From Halogeometricum sp. S3BR5-2 (GTDB lineage Archaea; Halobacteriota; Halobacteria; Halobacteriales; Haloferacaceae): a DNA stretch of 64,000 nucleotides. Shown in pieces: positions 1 to 9,768 of this stretch. The translations under genes were made by a program, and so were the position numbers. Position 1 is the stretch's first letter, and each line of letters opens with the position of its first letter. The stretch lies in contig NZ_JAMQOQ010000008.1 of the NCBI RefSeq assembly GCF_031624635.1, positions 83,998 to 147,997 on the forward strand, written 5' to 3'. The notes under the pieces are model-generated. The model was not told where the DNA came from. It saw nothing but the letters and a program-made list of their open reading frames with translations, and ran no database searches.

Positions 1-104
1 TCCCTTATTATGCTGTCCAGACCCTGATACAGCGCGGTGCCATCGAAAGGGTCGGCAACGAACGAGAACGGCGGGGCGGTCGGTGGCGTGCGTTCCGGTG
101 GTTC

Positions 105-302
105 TCAGGCGGAGGCGGTGTATCCAGCGTCCTCGACGGCCTGGACGAGTGCCGTGACGTCAGCATCGCCATCGACGCTCGCCTGTTCAGCTTCTCTATC
201 AGCGTTCGCGTCGGTCACGCCGCTCACTTCTCGAAGCGCGTCTTCGACGGTCTGTTCACAGTGGCCGCAGGTCATTCCCTCAACGGTGATGGTCGTCGAC
301 AT
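105..302 (-). CDS. copZ: CopZ-like copper chaperone (HMA domain)
   Basis: A 65-residue protein that is a single heavy-metal-associated (HMA) domain. The metal-binding GMTCGHC motif lies near residues 9-15, followed by the usual EDALREVSGV helix and a C-terminal AVEDAGY. Such proteins carry Cu(I) in the cytosol and hand it to CopA. I start at the ATG at 302, which gives the normal family N-terminus; an upstream ATG at 314 would add four residues. It is divergent from the Lrp-TRASH regulator at 436 and close to copA at 1188. A Halobacterium set with the same parts (HMA chaperone, Lrp-type regulator VNG1179C, P-type ATPase YvgX) has been described, which supports a copper role. Confidence 0.9.
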   Translation of the reverse strand: MSTTITVEGMTCGHCEQTVEDALREVSGVTDANADREAEQASVDGDADVTALVQAVEDAGYTASA

Positions 303-435
303 ACACAGATACATACGAGAGGGACCTCTTTGTCATTTTCTGCTTCGAATCCAAAGTCTATCCGGTATTGGAAAATGGCATTCGAAATCTCACGCTGGGA
401 AACAGTCTTGTGATGCGGGGGTTCTATGCGTAGAT
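303..435. promoter_or_regulatory. divergent promoter region of copZ and the Lrp-TRASH regulator
   Basis: This 133-bp spacer lies between two divergent genes. It holds two copies of the palindrome TTCGAA at 344-349 and 381-386, each in an AT-rich context and 37 bp apart. Such paired boxes could be regulator sites, but the 6-bp palindrome is short and chance is possible. That the TRASH regulator controls this spacer is inference from gene order. Confidence 0.35.
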
Positions 436-1026
436 ATGCGTGATTTAGACGAGACAGACATGGAGATCCTCTCGTTACTGGCAGAGGATGCACGGCGCTC
501 GTTCAGTAGCATCGGTGAGAAAGTGGATCTCTCAGGGCCAGCCGTCTCGGACCGTGTGAAACGGTTAGAGGAAGCCGACATCATCAACGGCTTCACCATC
601 GACGTGAACCGGGCACAGCTGCGAGCTGGCGTTCCGGTGTTCGTCCGGTTTGAAAACGACACATCGGCTATCGAGCCGCTTCGAAGCCGACTCCAGGATG
701 CGGAGGGTATCGAACACCTCTTCGTCACTGCCGAGGGGAAAATCTGGTTCTACGGCCGTGCGGAGGGGCAGAACGTTCGACGGTGGATCAATAGCCTCCT
801 CGAAGATGCGCCATCGACGGACTACTCGGTGACGCTCGTCGATGACCTCGAATGGACGCCCTCACTCGACGGCACTGAGTTCGCAATCACATGTGCCGAG
901 TGTGGGAATACGGTCGATAGCGAGGGCGAATCCGTTCGAATCGACGATGATGTCTATCACTTCTGTTGTCCGTCGTGCCGTAGTCGCTTCGAAGACCAGT
1001 ATCAGCGTCTCGAAGAAGGGGCCTAA
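436..1026 (+). CDS. Lrp/AsnC-family regulator with C-terminal TRASH metal-sensing domain
   Basis: A 196-residue regulator. Residues 1-55 form an Lrp/AsnC winged helix (begins MRDLDETDMEIL). The middle part is a RAM-like sensor fold. The C-terminus is a TRASH zinc/copper finger with C153-x2-C156 and C177/C178-x2-C181. The architecture matches Halobacterium VNG1179C, reported as the activator of the copper ATPase gene. The open frame extends upstream to position 37, but homology starts only at the ATG at 436. It sits between copZ and copA, so I infer that it senses copper and controls both. Confidence 0.9.
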   Translation: MRDLDETDMEILSLLAEDARRSFSSIGEKVDLSGPAVSDRVKRLEEADIINGFTIDVNRAQLRAGVPVFVRFENDTSAIEPLRSRLQDAEGIEHLFVTAEGKIWFYGRAEGQNVRRWINSLLEDAPSTDYSVTLVDDLEWTPSLDGTEFAITCAECGNTVDSEGESVRIDDDVYHFCCPSCRSRFEDQYQRLEEGA

Positions 1027-1187
1027 GCTGTAGTCGCGGTTTCCGCTCCGAGTCGATGGGGTCGACATTGGCATCCTTCGGCGGTGAAATGGAAGTAGAC
1101 CTTTGAATCTAAATTCTACACCAGTCTAAAGCCCTAGTCTCGAAACAGTAACTGCACTAAGGAAGGACCACGTAGTATAGGACAGGA

Positions 1188-3794
1188 ATGGGAACGCGAA
1201 CTGCACATCTCGACATCACAGGGATGACCTGTGCTAACTGCTCGGCGACAGTTGGCGATGCGCTCGAGTCCCTCGACGGCGTTGTCGAGGCGAACGCGAA
1301 CTTCGCCACTGACGAGGGCTCCGTCGAGTACGACCCTGACGAGGTATCGCTCGAAGAGATATTCGAGGCCATCGAAGATGCCGGGTACGGTGCGGTGTCT
1401 GACACCGTGACAATCGGCATCTCCGATATGACCTGTGCCAACTGTGTACAGACCAATGAGACTGCCCTAGAGAACACACCAGGTGTCATCGCGGCCGAGG
1501 CGAACTTCGCCACCGACGAAGCCCAAGTCCGGTACAACCCCGCGGACACGTCGCTGGATGCACTCTACGATGCCATCGAGAGCGCGGGCTACTCGCCCGT
1601 CCGAGAGGACAGCGCCGACGGCGACTCCGGTGAGGACGCGCGCGACGCCGCGCGACAGGCTGAGATCCGCAAACAGCTTCGACTGACCCTGTTTGGTGCG
1701 GTACTCGCCGCTCCGCTTCTCTTCTTCCTGCTAGAGAAGTACCTCCTCGGCGGCGGGGTCGTCCCGGAGACGGTCTTTGGTGTCGAGTTCGGCTGGGTCG
1801 AGTTCTTGCTGGCGACGCCCGTTCAGCTGGTGCTCGGCTGGCCGTTCTACAAGAACTCGTACAATGCGCTGGTGAACAACAAGCGCGCCAACATGGACGT
1901 GCTGATCGCGCTGGGCTCGACCACCGCGTACGTCTACTCCGTCGCCGTCCTCTCCGGGCTCATCGCGGGCGGCCTGTACTTCGACACCGCAGCGCTCATC
2001 CTCGTGTTCATCACGCTCGGGAACTACCTCGAAGCCCGCTCGAAGGGCCAGGCCGGCGAAGCACTCCGCAAACTGCTGGAGATGGAAGCCGAGACGGCCA
2101 CCGTCGTCGACGAGGACGGCAACGAGGAGGAAATTCCGCTGGAAGACGTCGAGGTCGGCGACCGGATGAAGGTCCGACCCGGCGAGAAAATCCCGACGGA
2201 CGGCGTGGTCATCGACGGCCAGTCGGCGGTCGACGAGTCGATGGTCACCGGAGAATCCGTCCCCGTCGAGAAAAGCGAGGGCGACGAGGTCGTCGGCTCC
2301 ACCATCAACGAGAACGGCGTGCTCGTCGTGGAGGCGACGAAGGTCGGCGAGGACACGGCACTCCAGCAGATCGTGCAGACGGTCAAGGAGGCGCAGTCGC
2401 GCCAGCCCGACATCCAGAATCTTGCGGACCGCATCTCTGCGTACTTCGTGCCGGCGGTCATCGGGAACGCAGTCTTCTGGGGGCTGGTGTGGTTCCTGTT
2501 CCCCGAGGTGCTCGCCGGCTTCGTCGAGTGGCTCCCGCTGTGGGGCCTCGTCGCCGGCGGGCCAGCCGTCGCAGGTGGGGCCGTCTCGGTCTTCGAGTTC
2601 GCCGTTATCGTCTTCGCCTCCGCGGTGCTCATCGCCTGTCCCTGCGCGCTGGGGCTGGCGACGCCCGCCGCGACGATGGTTGGGACGACTATCGGCGCAC
2701 AAAATGGCGTGCTGTTCAAGGGTGGTGACATCCTCGAACGCGCGAAGGACGTCGATACGGTCGTCTTCGACAAGACTGGGACGCTCACGAAAGGTGAGAT
2801 GGAACTGACCGACGTCGTCGTGTTCGACGGTGACGGACAGCCGCTCACGGATGGCGGCGATACTGCTGCCGATGGTGGCCAACTGACCGCTCGTGACCGT
2901 CTCGGTGAGGAGGATGTCCTGCGGCTCGCGGCCACGGCCGAACATGCGAGCGAACACCCGCTTGCCCGTGCCATTGTCGACGGCGCCGAAGAGCGGGGGA
3001 TCGACGTGACCGACCCGGACGACTTCGAGAACGTCCCCGGCCACGGCATCCAAGCGACCGTCGGTGACAGCGAGGTCCTGGTCGGAAATCGGAAGCTCCT
3101 CCGTGACAACGGAATCAACCCGTCGCCCGCGCAGGACACGATGGAGCGCCTCGAGAACGAGGGGAAGACGGCGATGCTCGTCGCCTACGAGGGCGAACTC
3201 GTGGGTGTGGTCGCGGACGCCGACACGATCAAGGAGAGCGCGAAAGACGCGGTGAGTCAGCTCCAGGAGCGCGGCGTCGACGTGATGATGATCACCGGCG
3301 ACAACGAGCGTACCGCCCGCGCCGTCGCCGAACAGGTCGGCATCGACCCCGAGAACGTCCGCGCGGAGGTCCTCCCCGAGGACAAGTCCGACGCCGTCGA
3401 GTCCATCCAGGACGAGGGGCGGCAGGCGATGATGGTCGGTGACGGCGTCAACGACGCGCCCGCCCTTGCCGTCGCGTATGTTGGAACGGCCATCGGCTCG
3501 GGTACTGACGTCGCCATCGAGGCCGCGGACGTCACGTTGATGCGCGACGACCCAGTCGACGTCGTGAAAGCGATCCGCATCTCGGACGCGACGCTCGCGA
3601 AGATCAAGCAGAACCTCGTCTGGGCGCTCGGCTACAACACGGCGATGATCCCGCTCGCGTCACTCGGTCTCCTGCAACCCGTGCTCGCCGCGGGCGCGAT
3701 GGCGTTCTCCAGCGTGTCGGTGCTGTCGAACAGCCTGCTGTTCCGGCGGTACACCCCAGATCACGACTACAAACTGCTCGGGAAACTCCGCTGA
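1188..3794 (+). CDS. copA: Cu(+)-exporting P1B-type ATPase CopA
   Basis: An 868-residue heavy-metal P-type ATPase that pumps Cu(I) out of the cell at the expense of ATP. Two N-terminal HMA domains carry MTCANC motifs (Cys 15/18 and 83/86). The transmembrane metal site is C484-P-C486, the phosphorylation motif DKTGTLTKG starts at D528, and [10 protein letters not shown] closes the hinge. The length and two HMA domains fit P1B-1 copper pumps. It is preceded by an AT-rich spacer (1027-1187) that probably holds its own promoter. The next gene starts 19 bp downstream on the same strand. Confidence 0.95.
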   Translation: MGTRTAHLDITGMTCANCSATVGDALESLDGVVEANANFATDEGSVEYDPDEVSLEEIFEAIEDAGYGAVSDTVTIGISDMTCANCVQTNETALENTPGVIAAEANFATDEAQVRYNPADTSLDALYDAIESAGYSPVREDSADGDSGEDARDAARQAEIRKQLRLTLFGAVLAAPLLFFLLEKYLLGGGVVPETVFGVEFGWVEFLLATPVQLVLGWPFYKNSYNALVNNKRANMDVLIALGSTTAYVYSVAVLSGLIAGGLYFDTAALILVFITLGNYLEARSKGQAGEALRKLLEMEAETATVVDEDGNEEEIPLEDVEVGDRMKVRPGEKIPTDGVVIDGQSAVDESMVTGESVPVEKSEGDEVVGSTINENGVLVVEATKVGEDTALQQIVQTVKEAQSRQPDIQNLADRISAYFVPAVIGNAVFWGLVWFLFPEVLAGFVEWLPLWGLVAGGPAVAGGAVSVFEFAVIVFASAVLIACPCALGLATPAATMVGTTIGAQNGVLFKGGDILERAKDVDTVVFDKTGTLTKGEMELTDVVVFDGDGQPLTDGGDTAADGGQLTARDRLGEEDVLRLAATAEHASEHPLARAIVDGAEERGIDVTDPDDFENVPGHGIQATVGDSEVLVGNRKLLRDNGINPSPAQDTMERLENEGKTAMLVAYEGELVGVVADADTIKESAKDAVSQLQERGVDVMMITGDNERTARAVAEQVGIDPENVRAEVLPEDKSDAVESIQDEGRQAMMVGDGVNDAPALAVAYVGTAIGSGTDVAIEAADVTLMRDDPVDVVKAIRISDATLAKIKQNLVWALGYNTAMIPLASLGLLQPVLAAGAMAFSSVSVLSNSLLFRRYTPDHDYKLLGKLR

Positions 3795-3813
3795 ACACTA
3801 CTGCCCTCGACTC

Positions 3814-4038
3814 ATGTCATCTATTTCCCGCCGCATGGTACACGCGTATCTCGTCGAGAACGCCGATACTGAGCCCACGTACCTTCGGGCTCGGGATATC
3901 GCCAGCGACCTCGATGGGTCACCGAAAGCCGTCGCACAGTATCTGAGCCAGCTCCAAGACGACCTCACCGACGTGTCGCTCGAACAGTGGGGGCGCTCGA
4001 AGAGCACAACGTGGCGAATTGAGGTGAGCGAATCGTGA
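3814..4038 (+). CDS. small winged-helix-like protein (DUF7123-like)
   Basis: A 74-residue protein predicted to be a small helix-turn-helix fold, with the recognition-helix-like stretch SPKAVAQYLSQL and a C-terminal W-G-R-x-K-S-T-T-W pattern that I associate with the haloarchaeal DUF7123 family. It follows copA by 19 bp, and its stop codon overlaps the GTG start of the next gene, so the genes are probably co-transcribed. A DNA-binding role is possible but not shown. Confidence 0.75.
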   Translation: MSSISRRMVHAYLVENADTEPTYLRARDIASDLDGSPKAVAQYLSQLQDDLTDVSLEQWGRSKSTTWRIEVSES

Positions 4039-5036
4039 GTACCGTTGCGGGGCGCGTCGAAACCGTCCTCCCCGACACCGGCACCCGAGAATGGTGGGCG
4101 CTGTATCTGCTTGCCCCGGTCGTCCTCGTCGGTGCCGCACTCCTCGCGTTCCCGTCGCTCGTCTACGACCGGTTCGTCTGGCAGTATCTCTGGGGCCCGG
4201 TCGTCGCCGACGCTGCCGGCCAGCCAGTCACACACAAGGGAATACAGGCCGTCCGCGGATACAACACCGTGAACACGGTGGCCTATCTCGCGGCCGTCGT
4301 GTACAGTCTCCCAGGACTCCGGGCATATCTCGACTACCTCGATGTCACGTTCGATGCGCGGCTCGCGTACGGGTTCGCCCCAATCATCGTCGCCGGCGGG
4401 GCGATGCGCGCCCTCGAGGATATCGGACTGCTCGGCGACTACGCAGTGTGGTTCATCACGCCCTCGATCTACTTCGTCGTTACCGCCGTCACCGTCCTCG
4501 CACTCGGCGTCGGCGCACTCGCTCGCAATCGGAATATCGGGTCCATCCCGTCGATCGTCGGTCTCGTCGGGTCGGTCTGGGCGATTGGAGCCGTCGGGTG
4601 GGCACTCTGGTATGGACTCTCGACGGCAGCGACATTCCGCCTGTGGGTTCCTGTTGCGACGACGGGGATCGCCCTCGGCGTGACCGCGCTCTACTACTGG
4701 GGGGCGAGCCTCGTCGATATTGCACATCTCCGCCATCCGCTGTTCCTGTTGGCCGTTTTCGGGCAGATGTGGGACGCTGCGCAGAATCTCGTCGGCGTGA
4801 CCTTCCTCGGCTATTCCCCCAAGCTGGTCGTTACGAATCTCGTGTATCAAGCGACTGGATTCTCGGGGTCAACATTCGTTCTCAAACTCCTCGTAACCGG
4901 TGGCATCGTGTGGTACCTCGCAGACGTGAAAGACGAGATGAATCACACGTGGTGGTGGCTCATGACGTTCTTCATCGGGGCGATCGGACTCCCAATGGGC
5001 GTCCGTGGATCCCTTCGAATGATGCTCGGGGTCTGA
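4035..5036 (+). CDS. DUF63 family multi-pass membrane protein
   Basis: A 333-residue integral membrane protein with about eight to nine hydrophobic helices. The start is a GTG at 4035 overlapping the stop of the preceding gene (GTGA). The pattern of residues (an RGYNTVNT segment after the first helix, FAPIIVAGGAMRALED, and WDAAQN in a late helix) fits archaeal DUF63 proteins, whose function is unknown. The dense overlap with flanking genes indicates an operon with copA. Confidence 0.8.
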   Translation: MSTVAGRVETVLPDTGTREWWALYLLAPVVLVGAALLAFPSLVYDRFVWQYLWGPVVADAAGQPVTHKGIQAVRGYNTVNTVAYLAAVVYSLPGLRAYLDYLDVTFDARLAYGFAPIIVAGGAMRALEDIGLLGDYAVWFITPSIYFVVTAVTVLALGVGALARNRNIGSIPSIVGLVGSVWAIGAVGWALWYGLSTAATFRLWVPVATTGIALGVTALYYWGASLVDIAHLRHPLFLLAVFGQMWDAAQNLVGVTFLGYSPKLVVTNLVYQATGFSGSTFVLKLLVTGGIVWYLADVKDEMNHTWWWLMTFFIGAIGLPMGVRGSLRMMLGV

Positions 5037-5038
5037 CA

Positions 5039-5509
5039 ATGGAGACGATGAACACGAGCGATACGATACGGCAGTACAGCGCGGCAATCGCACTTGTTTC
5101 GGGAGTCTACTCGCTGCTCTCCGCGACAACCGGCAGCGGGATGATGAGCTCGAACAGCGGGCTCCTTATGGCACTCCTCGGCGTCGTCGTGGTCGTCCAC
5201 GGCGTCGTCCTGCTGACGCCCTACGCGAGTCGGCTCGGGAACGCGAGTGGTCCCCTGATGATCGGCTACTCGCTCGTGATGTTGCTCAACCAGGCACTGG
5301 TCGGTGTTACCGGGAGTATGAACTGGGGAATGGGTGGCGGGATGGAGTCCGGTATGAACGGCGGAATGGATGGCGGGATGAGCGGTGGCATGGGCTCGAC
5401 GATGACCGCCGGGATGGCCTGGGACCTCGGAATGGTCGCGCTCGCAGTCCTGATGTTGTTCAGTGGGATCATCATGATGAACCGGCGAAACGACAGCTCA
5501 GGGATGTAA
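5039..5509 (+). CDS. Met/Gly-rich membrane protein, possible copper-binding
   Basis: A 156-residue protein with about four transmembrane helices. Between helices 3 and 4 (about residues 97-125) it has a low-complexity loop built from repeats such as GGMESGMNGGMDGGM. Methionine-rich loops bind Cu(I) in several transport proteins, so a copper-handling role is a reasonable inference given copA upstream. The start ATG at 5039 lies two bases after the upstream stop. I know no characterised relative. Confidence 0.75.
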   Translation: METMNTSDTIRQYSAAIALVSGVYSLLSATTGSGMMSSNSGLLMALLGVVVVVHGVVLLTPYASRLGNASGPLMIGYSLVMLLNQALVGVTGSMNWGMGGGMESGMNGGMDGGMSGGMGSTMTAGMAWDLGMVALAVLMLFSGIIMMNRRNDSSGM

Positions 5510-5522
5510 TTCGGCGAGACGA

Positions 5523-6224
5523 ATGACGTCCGTACCTACAGCGACAACGAATCGACTGCCCAGCTACCTCGCCCCGCTCCCCCGGCGCGTCGAGGACCTC
5601 GCACTTCGGTACGCGTGGGCCATCGTCGCGATTAATCTGGCCGGGACTGCGTTCGGGTTCTGGTACTACCGCTTCCAGCTGGCCCAAACCCCGATAGTGA
5701 TGTGGCCGTTCGTCCCCGACAGCCCCGCTGCGACGCTGTTCGTCGCGCTTAGTCTCGCCGCGTGGAAACTGGACTACGACGTCGAGTGGCTCCATATGCT
5801 CGCCTTCTTCGGAAACATCAAACTCGGGCTTTGGACGCCGTTCGTCCAGCTGGTTCTCAACGGGGCGGGCGATATCGAACCCTGGCTCTACTGGTTTCTC
5901 ATCGTGAGCCATCTCGCGATGAGTCTGCAGTCGTTCCTGATCTATCGCTACGCCGAGTTCTCAGTCAGTGCGGTCGCCGTCGCTACCGTCTGGTACGGGC
6001 TTAACGACATCGTGGATTACTTTGCGCCGCTCGTTGGGGAGTTCCATCACACGTTCCTGCGGGCCGAACTCGTCAACGGAATCATTGATCACTCGGGGCA
6101 AGCCCACGACTTCGCAGCGGCCGCGGCAGTGACGCTGACGCTTGCCGCGACGTTTCTGGCACTAGCGACGCGAATAAAGAAACTCGAACCGAGCGGTGAT
6201 CCCTCCAAACGAGGGCTGGACTAA
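5523..6224 (+). CDS. DUF1405 family membrane protein
   Basis: A 233-residue, roughly seven-helix membrane protein. The segment GFWYYRFQLAQTP followed by W-x-FVPDSP is typical of DUF1405 (YpjA-like) proteins of unknown function. The stop codon overlaps the ATG of the following blue copper gene by one base (TAATG), indicating a translationally linked operon. Confidence 0.85.
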   Translation: MTSVPTATTNRLPSYLAPLPRRVEDLALRYAWAIVAINLAGTAFGFWYYRFQLAQTPIVMWPFVPDSPAATLFVALSLAAWKLDYDVEWLHMLAFFGNIKLGLWTPFVQLVLNGAGDIEPWLYWFLIVSHLAMSLQSFLIYRYAEFSVSAVAVATVWYGLNDIVDYFAPLVGEFHHTFLRAELVNGIIDHSGQAHDFAAAAAVTLTLAATFLALATRIKKLEPSGDPSKRGLD

Positions 6225-6649
6225 TGAATTGCTGCTCACGACGAACGGTGCTTCGTCGGAGCGGGGGTGTGCTAACTGCCGGGATGGCCGGAATTGCTGG
6301 CTGCCTCGGAGGGGGAGGCCCGCCGGAGCCAATAGTCACGATGACGAGTGACCTTCGGTTCGATCCTGTTGAGATCACAATCGAACCCGGCCAGCAAGTT
6401 ACCTGGGAGAACAAGAGTCCTGCTCCCCATACGGCATCAGCATACGAAGAGTCGCTGCCAGAGGAGGCGGCGTATTTCGCCAGCGGTGGCTACGAATCCG
6501 AACGGGCTGTCCGACAGAGCACGTCGTCGAGAGGATTTCTCGAACGAGGTGAGACATATAGCCACACGTTCGATATCCCAGGAACGTACCGATATTTTTG
6601 CTTGCCACACGAGGAGAACAGGATGATTGGTCGTGTCGTCGTGGAATGA
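6224..6649 (+). CDS. halocyanin/plastocyanin-like blue copper lipoprotein
   Basis: A 141-residue exported cupredoxin. The N-terminus has a twin-arginine-like signal (SRRTVLRRS) and a lipobox ending at C27, so the protein is probably lipid-anchored outside the cell. The type-1 copper ligands are visible as H69, then C126, H129 and M134 in the YFCLPHEENRM segment. It probably shuttles electrons, for example to the oxidase encoded nearby. It is the last gene of the run that starts at copA. Confidence 0.88.
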   Translation: MNCCSRRTVLRRSGGVLTAGMAGIAGCLGGGGPPEPIVTMTSDLRFDPVEITIEPGQQVTWENKSPAPHTASAYEESLPEEAAYFASGGYESERAVRQSTSSRGFLERGETYSHTFDIPGTYRYFCLPHEENRMIGRVVVE

Positions 6650-6730
6650 ACAAATCGGGTAGGCGAGACAAATGGGCGAACAACGCTTATTGAGTACGGT
6701 GTATAATACACAGTACCGAAAGCTGAACTG

Positions 6731-7432
6731 ATGAGTACAGCAACGGAATATCTGGACGAGATCCGTGTTCGTTTTGGCATCGAGAGTAGCGATATCGTCC
6801 GCTGGGGGGCGGTCTTGGGGGTCGAGTTAGCGGTGGTCTGGGGGTATTTCCTCGTTACCCAAACGTCCGTGACTGAACCGAGGTATGTGGTATATCCATT
6901 CGTCTGGATCAATCTCGGAGCACTCGCAATTTCCCGGACACGCCCATCCGCTCGTCGATTCGGTGTACGCGCTTCGGCGGCGTCCATAACGGGAATATAT
7001 CTGTTCGTACTGCTGACGCTCGGTGGGTTACTTCAGCTCGGATTGTTCCAACACCTCGGTTCCGGAGCGGAGTTTCGTATTTCCTGGGTCACTCCTGGCT
7101 GGGGGCCAATCATCGTATTCAGAAATACGTTGGTACAAACGGTCATTGTCCCGTTCAAACTCGTGGGGTACCTTTCGATTGCGTACCTCCTGTACGCTCG
7201 GCTACTCGACGCGACGAAGGGCGCCCTCTCCGGGGTGTTCGGTCTCGTTTCGTGCGTCGGCTGTTCCTTCTCGCTACTCGTGCCGTTACTCGGCGCCTCC
7301 ACATTCAGCACGATTGCGTGGCTCTCATGGGACCTCTCGACGCTCGTATTCGTGGCGACAGTCGGGATGCTGTACTGGAGCGACGAACTCGGAGCGAGGC
7401 TCACCCGCTGGGTACCCGCCGGCGACGGGTGA
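6731..7432 (+). CDS. multi-pass membrane protein of unknown function
   Basis: A 233-residue protein with about six hydrophobic helices. It contains a striking helix-borne pair of cysteines (CVGCSFSLL) and ends facing ctaB. Similar proteins sit beside cytochrome oxidase assembly genes in haloarchaea as I recall them, but I cannot assign a function. The two cysteines in a membrane context could bind copper; this is inference. Confidence 0.75.
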   Translation: MSTATEYLDEIRVRFGIESSDIVRWGAVLGVELAVVWGYFLVTQTSVTEPRYVVYPFVWINLGALAISRTRPSARRFGVRASAASITGIYLFVLLTLGGLLQLGLFQHLGSGAEFRISWVTPGWGPIIVFRNTLVQTVIVPFKLVGYLSIAYLLYARLLDATKGALSGVFGLVSCVGCSFSLLVPLLGASTFSTIAWLSWDLSTLVFVATVGMLYWSDELGARLTRWVPAGDG

Positions 7433-7470
7433 CTGTTGAGGACAACGGACAGGGACACCGCCCGTAATGC

Positions 7471-8946
7471 TCACACGAAGATGGAGTCTACCACGATGGC
7501 CACAAGAAGCACACCGAGATACGCGTTCGCCGAGACGAACGCGTTCCTGGCCGCCCGATCGGTTTTGCGACGACAGAGTCGGACGACGAACCAGAGGAAG
7601 ACGGCGCCGGCGACGACGGCGCTCACGGCGAACAGCCAGTCGAGGGCCGTCAACGCACCCAGGAACGCGACCGCAACCATCGTCGCCGCGAGGTACAGCA
7701 CAATATGTCGTCGGGTTGTCTCCTCGCCCCGCACGACGGGCAACATGGGGAACCCGGCAGTTGCGTATTCCTCCTTGTACATAAGTGCGAGATTGTAGAA
7801 GTGAGCGGGCGTCCACAGGAAGATGACCACGCTCAACAGGAGAATCTCGAACCCGATCGAACCTCTGACGGCACTCCACCCGATGAGTGCGGGAAACGCC
7901 CCGACTGCGCCGCCGATGACGATGTTCTGGGTGGTGTTCGGTTTCAACAGGATGGTGTAGCCAACGCTGTAGGATAGGATCGCCAGCAGACCGAGCAGCG
8001 CTGCGAGGAGATTGACGCGGGCTGCTAACACCCCCAGCGAGGCGAACGCGAGCACAATCCCGAAAGCCGTCGCACGCCGGACCGAGACCCGCTGTTCCAC
8101 GAGGGGGCGGTCCGCCGTCCGATTCATCTGCTCGTCGACATCGCGTTCGAGAACGTTGTTGAACACACCGCTCGCACCGACCGCCAGCACACCACCGAGG
8201 AGCGTCCACGCGATGCGGTCCATCGGAACGGTGCGTCCCCCGGCCAGTAGCATCGCCGCGAGTGCAACGAGACAAAGCAGCCACATCAGCCGGGGCTTGG
8301 TCATCCGGAGATACTCCCACGAACGTCCCGGAAACAGCGAACGAACGCCCATCCGCGTCGACTTACTCGAAGCGCTCGGCCCGCGAGCAGAGCCCGGTTC
8401 GGCCGCGGAGATGGATAGATCGTCACCAGCCATCTCCGCTTCGACACCGTCATGGCGGTCGAACACACCGGCGTTCGGAATATCGGACTCGTCCGAGACG
8501 TCGGTTAACTGCCGTGCCAGCGCGACCGTCAATGCGCCGAAGATGGCCACGGCAACAACCAGATGCGCCCCGCTGACCGAAACCGACGTGTCTGCTCCTA
8601 CAGCCAGTGCTCCGACCGCGACTTGAACCGGGTAGAGTGTGACGGCAGCGATGATGGGGCGGCGCACTCCCTTGGCGACGCTGTCGCCACGGACATGCCA
8701 CGTGAGCCAAAGCAGACCGAGGCCGACGATCAGTGCGAGCACCCGGTGAGAGAGAACAACGATTACGAGCGCGGATATTCCCTCTTCGAAGGTCAGCCCA
8801 TCACAGGCAGGCAAGGTCGGACACGCGGCAGACGCCCCCGTCACGGCAGTCGTCGCCCCAGCCAGCATAAGTGCGTAGACGCCGAGCACGAGCGTGAACA
8901 GGGCGTCAGTCGTACGCCGGTCGACAGAATCGGTGTGGGCTGGCAT
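7471..8946 (-). CDS. ctaB: heme O synthase (protoheme IX farnesyltransferase) fused to a CtaA-like half domain
   Basis: A 491-residue membrane protein. Residues about 1-150 resemble one half of heme A synthase (CtaA/COX15), with a Cys pair C42/C48 and the SHR histidine H67. Residues from about 205 on form the UbiA-type prenyltransferase, with the N-N-x-x-x-E-R-D-x-D motif and a YTILLKPNT segment. The prenyltransferase farnesylates protoheme to heme O for the terminal oxidase. I chose the ATG at 8946 because residues upstream of it in the open frame are arginine-rich shadow sequence. It is the last gene of the cox cluster, 5 bp after coxC. Confidence 0.92.
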   Translation of the reverse strand: MPAHTDSVDRRTTDALFTLVLGVYALMLAGATTAVTGASAACPTLPACDGLTFEEGISALVIVVLSHRVLALIVGLGLLWLTWHVRGDSVAKGVRRPIIAAVTLYPVQVAVGALAVGADTSVSVSGAHLVVAVAIFGALTVALARQLTDVSDESDIPNAGVFDRHDGVEAEMAGDDLSISAAEPGSARGPSASSKSTRMGVRSLFPGRSWEYLRMTKPRLMWLLCLVALAAMLLAGGRTVPMDRIAWTLLGGVLAVGASGVFNNVLERDVDEQMNRTADRPLVEQRVSVRRATAFGIVLAFASLGVLAARVNLLAALLGLLAILSYSVGYTILLKPNTTQNIVIGGAVGAFPALIGWSAVRGSIGFEILLLSVVIFLWTPAHFYNLALMYKEEYATAGFPMLPVVRGEETTRRHIVLYLAATMVAVAFLGALTALDWLFAVSAVVAGAVFLWFVVRLCRRKTDRAARNAFVSANAYLGVLLVAIVVDSIFV

Positions 8947-8950
8947 ACGC

Positions 8951-9766
8951 TCACCCCGGGAAGTAGACGAAGGCCAGAATGAGAATGGAAAGGAAGGTGA
9001 GGAAGTGCCAATACGCCTCCGTCGTCTTGACCATGAGGTGACGGTTCGAACTGAAGTGATCTCGCCCCCACGCCCTGTAGGCGATAATGCCACTCAACAC
9101 CAGGCCTGCTAAGAGGTGAGCCGCGTGTGTCCCTGTCAGCACGTAGTAGGCAGCTGGATACGGACCCTGAGAGGGAACTGCGCCGCCAGCAGCCATATTC
9201 ATCCAGTCAAGCGCGAACACCACGAGATACGCCACACCGAACACCATCGAGAGCGCGAGTCCCCAGTTGAATGGCGCCCGCTCATCTCGTGCGATAGCGT
9301 AGCGGCCGTAGCCAAGAGCGACGCTGGCCGCGAGTAGCAGGACCGTCATCACGATTCCAAGCATCAGATCTGGTCCCGGCATTCCCTCGGGAGGGAACGG
9401 CCCACGCGTCGCCTTGAGGTAAAACCAGACGACGAACAGCGAGGCAAAAATTATCAACTCGCCGAGTATGACCAGCAACATCGAGATGTAGCCGGACTTG
9501 AACCCGAGCAGCTGACGTTTTTGCGCCGGAACAACACCCGTCTCAAACTCCTCGATCGTGTATTCCTTCGTCCAACCCCACATACCGTATATCAGGACCG
9601 GAATCCCGATGACCAGCGCCACGGTGAACATCGAAAGCCCGAGCCCCGTGAAGAACATGCCCAGGGCGACGAACAGCGGGTACTTGCTACCGTGGGGGAA
9701 GCCCTCGGCTCCCTCCCCTCGGCGAACCGGTTCACCGGGTCGATCAGACATATCTTCGTTTGACAT
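8951..9766 (-). CDS. coxC: cytochrome c oxidase subunit III
   Basis: A 271-residue integral membrane protein with about seven helices. The GxHxxHxxxG-like segment GTHAAHLLAGL and a late E-A-Y-W-H-F motif are characteristic of heme-copper oxidase subunit III. It begins three bases after the end of coxB and is followed closely by ctaB, so it belongs to one oxidase operon. Confidence 0.93.
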   Translation of the reverse strand: MSNEDMSDRPGEPVRRGEGAEGFPHGSKYPLFVALGMFFTGLGLSMFTVALVIGIPVLIYGMWGWTKEYTIEEFETGVVPAQKRQLLGFKSGYISMLLVILGELIIFASLFVVWFYLKATRGPFPPEGMPGPDLMLGIVMTVLLLAASVALGYGRYAIARDERAPFNWGLALSMVFGVAYLVVFALDWMNMAAGGAVPSQGPYPAAYYVLTGTHAAHLLAGLVLSGIIAYRAWGRDHFSSNRHLMVKTTEAYWHFLTFLSILILAFVYFPG

Positions 9767-9768
9767 GG

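Noticed and set aside
1..104. Possible end of a gene entering from the left (plus frame with YYAVQTLIQRGAIERVG)
   Set aside because: It resembles the end of a winged helix, but the frame has no convincing stop before the copZ coding region, so I cannot support it.
1731..3053. 440-codon open frame on the minus strand across copA
   Set aside because: Shadow of copA caused by GC-rich third positions; acidic low-complexity product without family resemblance.
3798..4850. 350-codon open frame on the minus strand
   Set aside because: Shadow of the DUF63 gene, product of odd composition.
5330..5410. Repeat-like GGN-ATG DNA pattern
   Set aside because: It is explained by the Gly-Met repeats of the encoded protein and is not an independent DNA repeat or CRISPR array.
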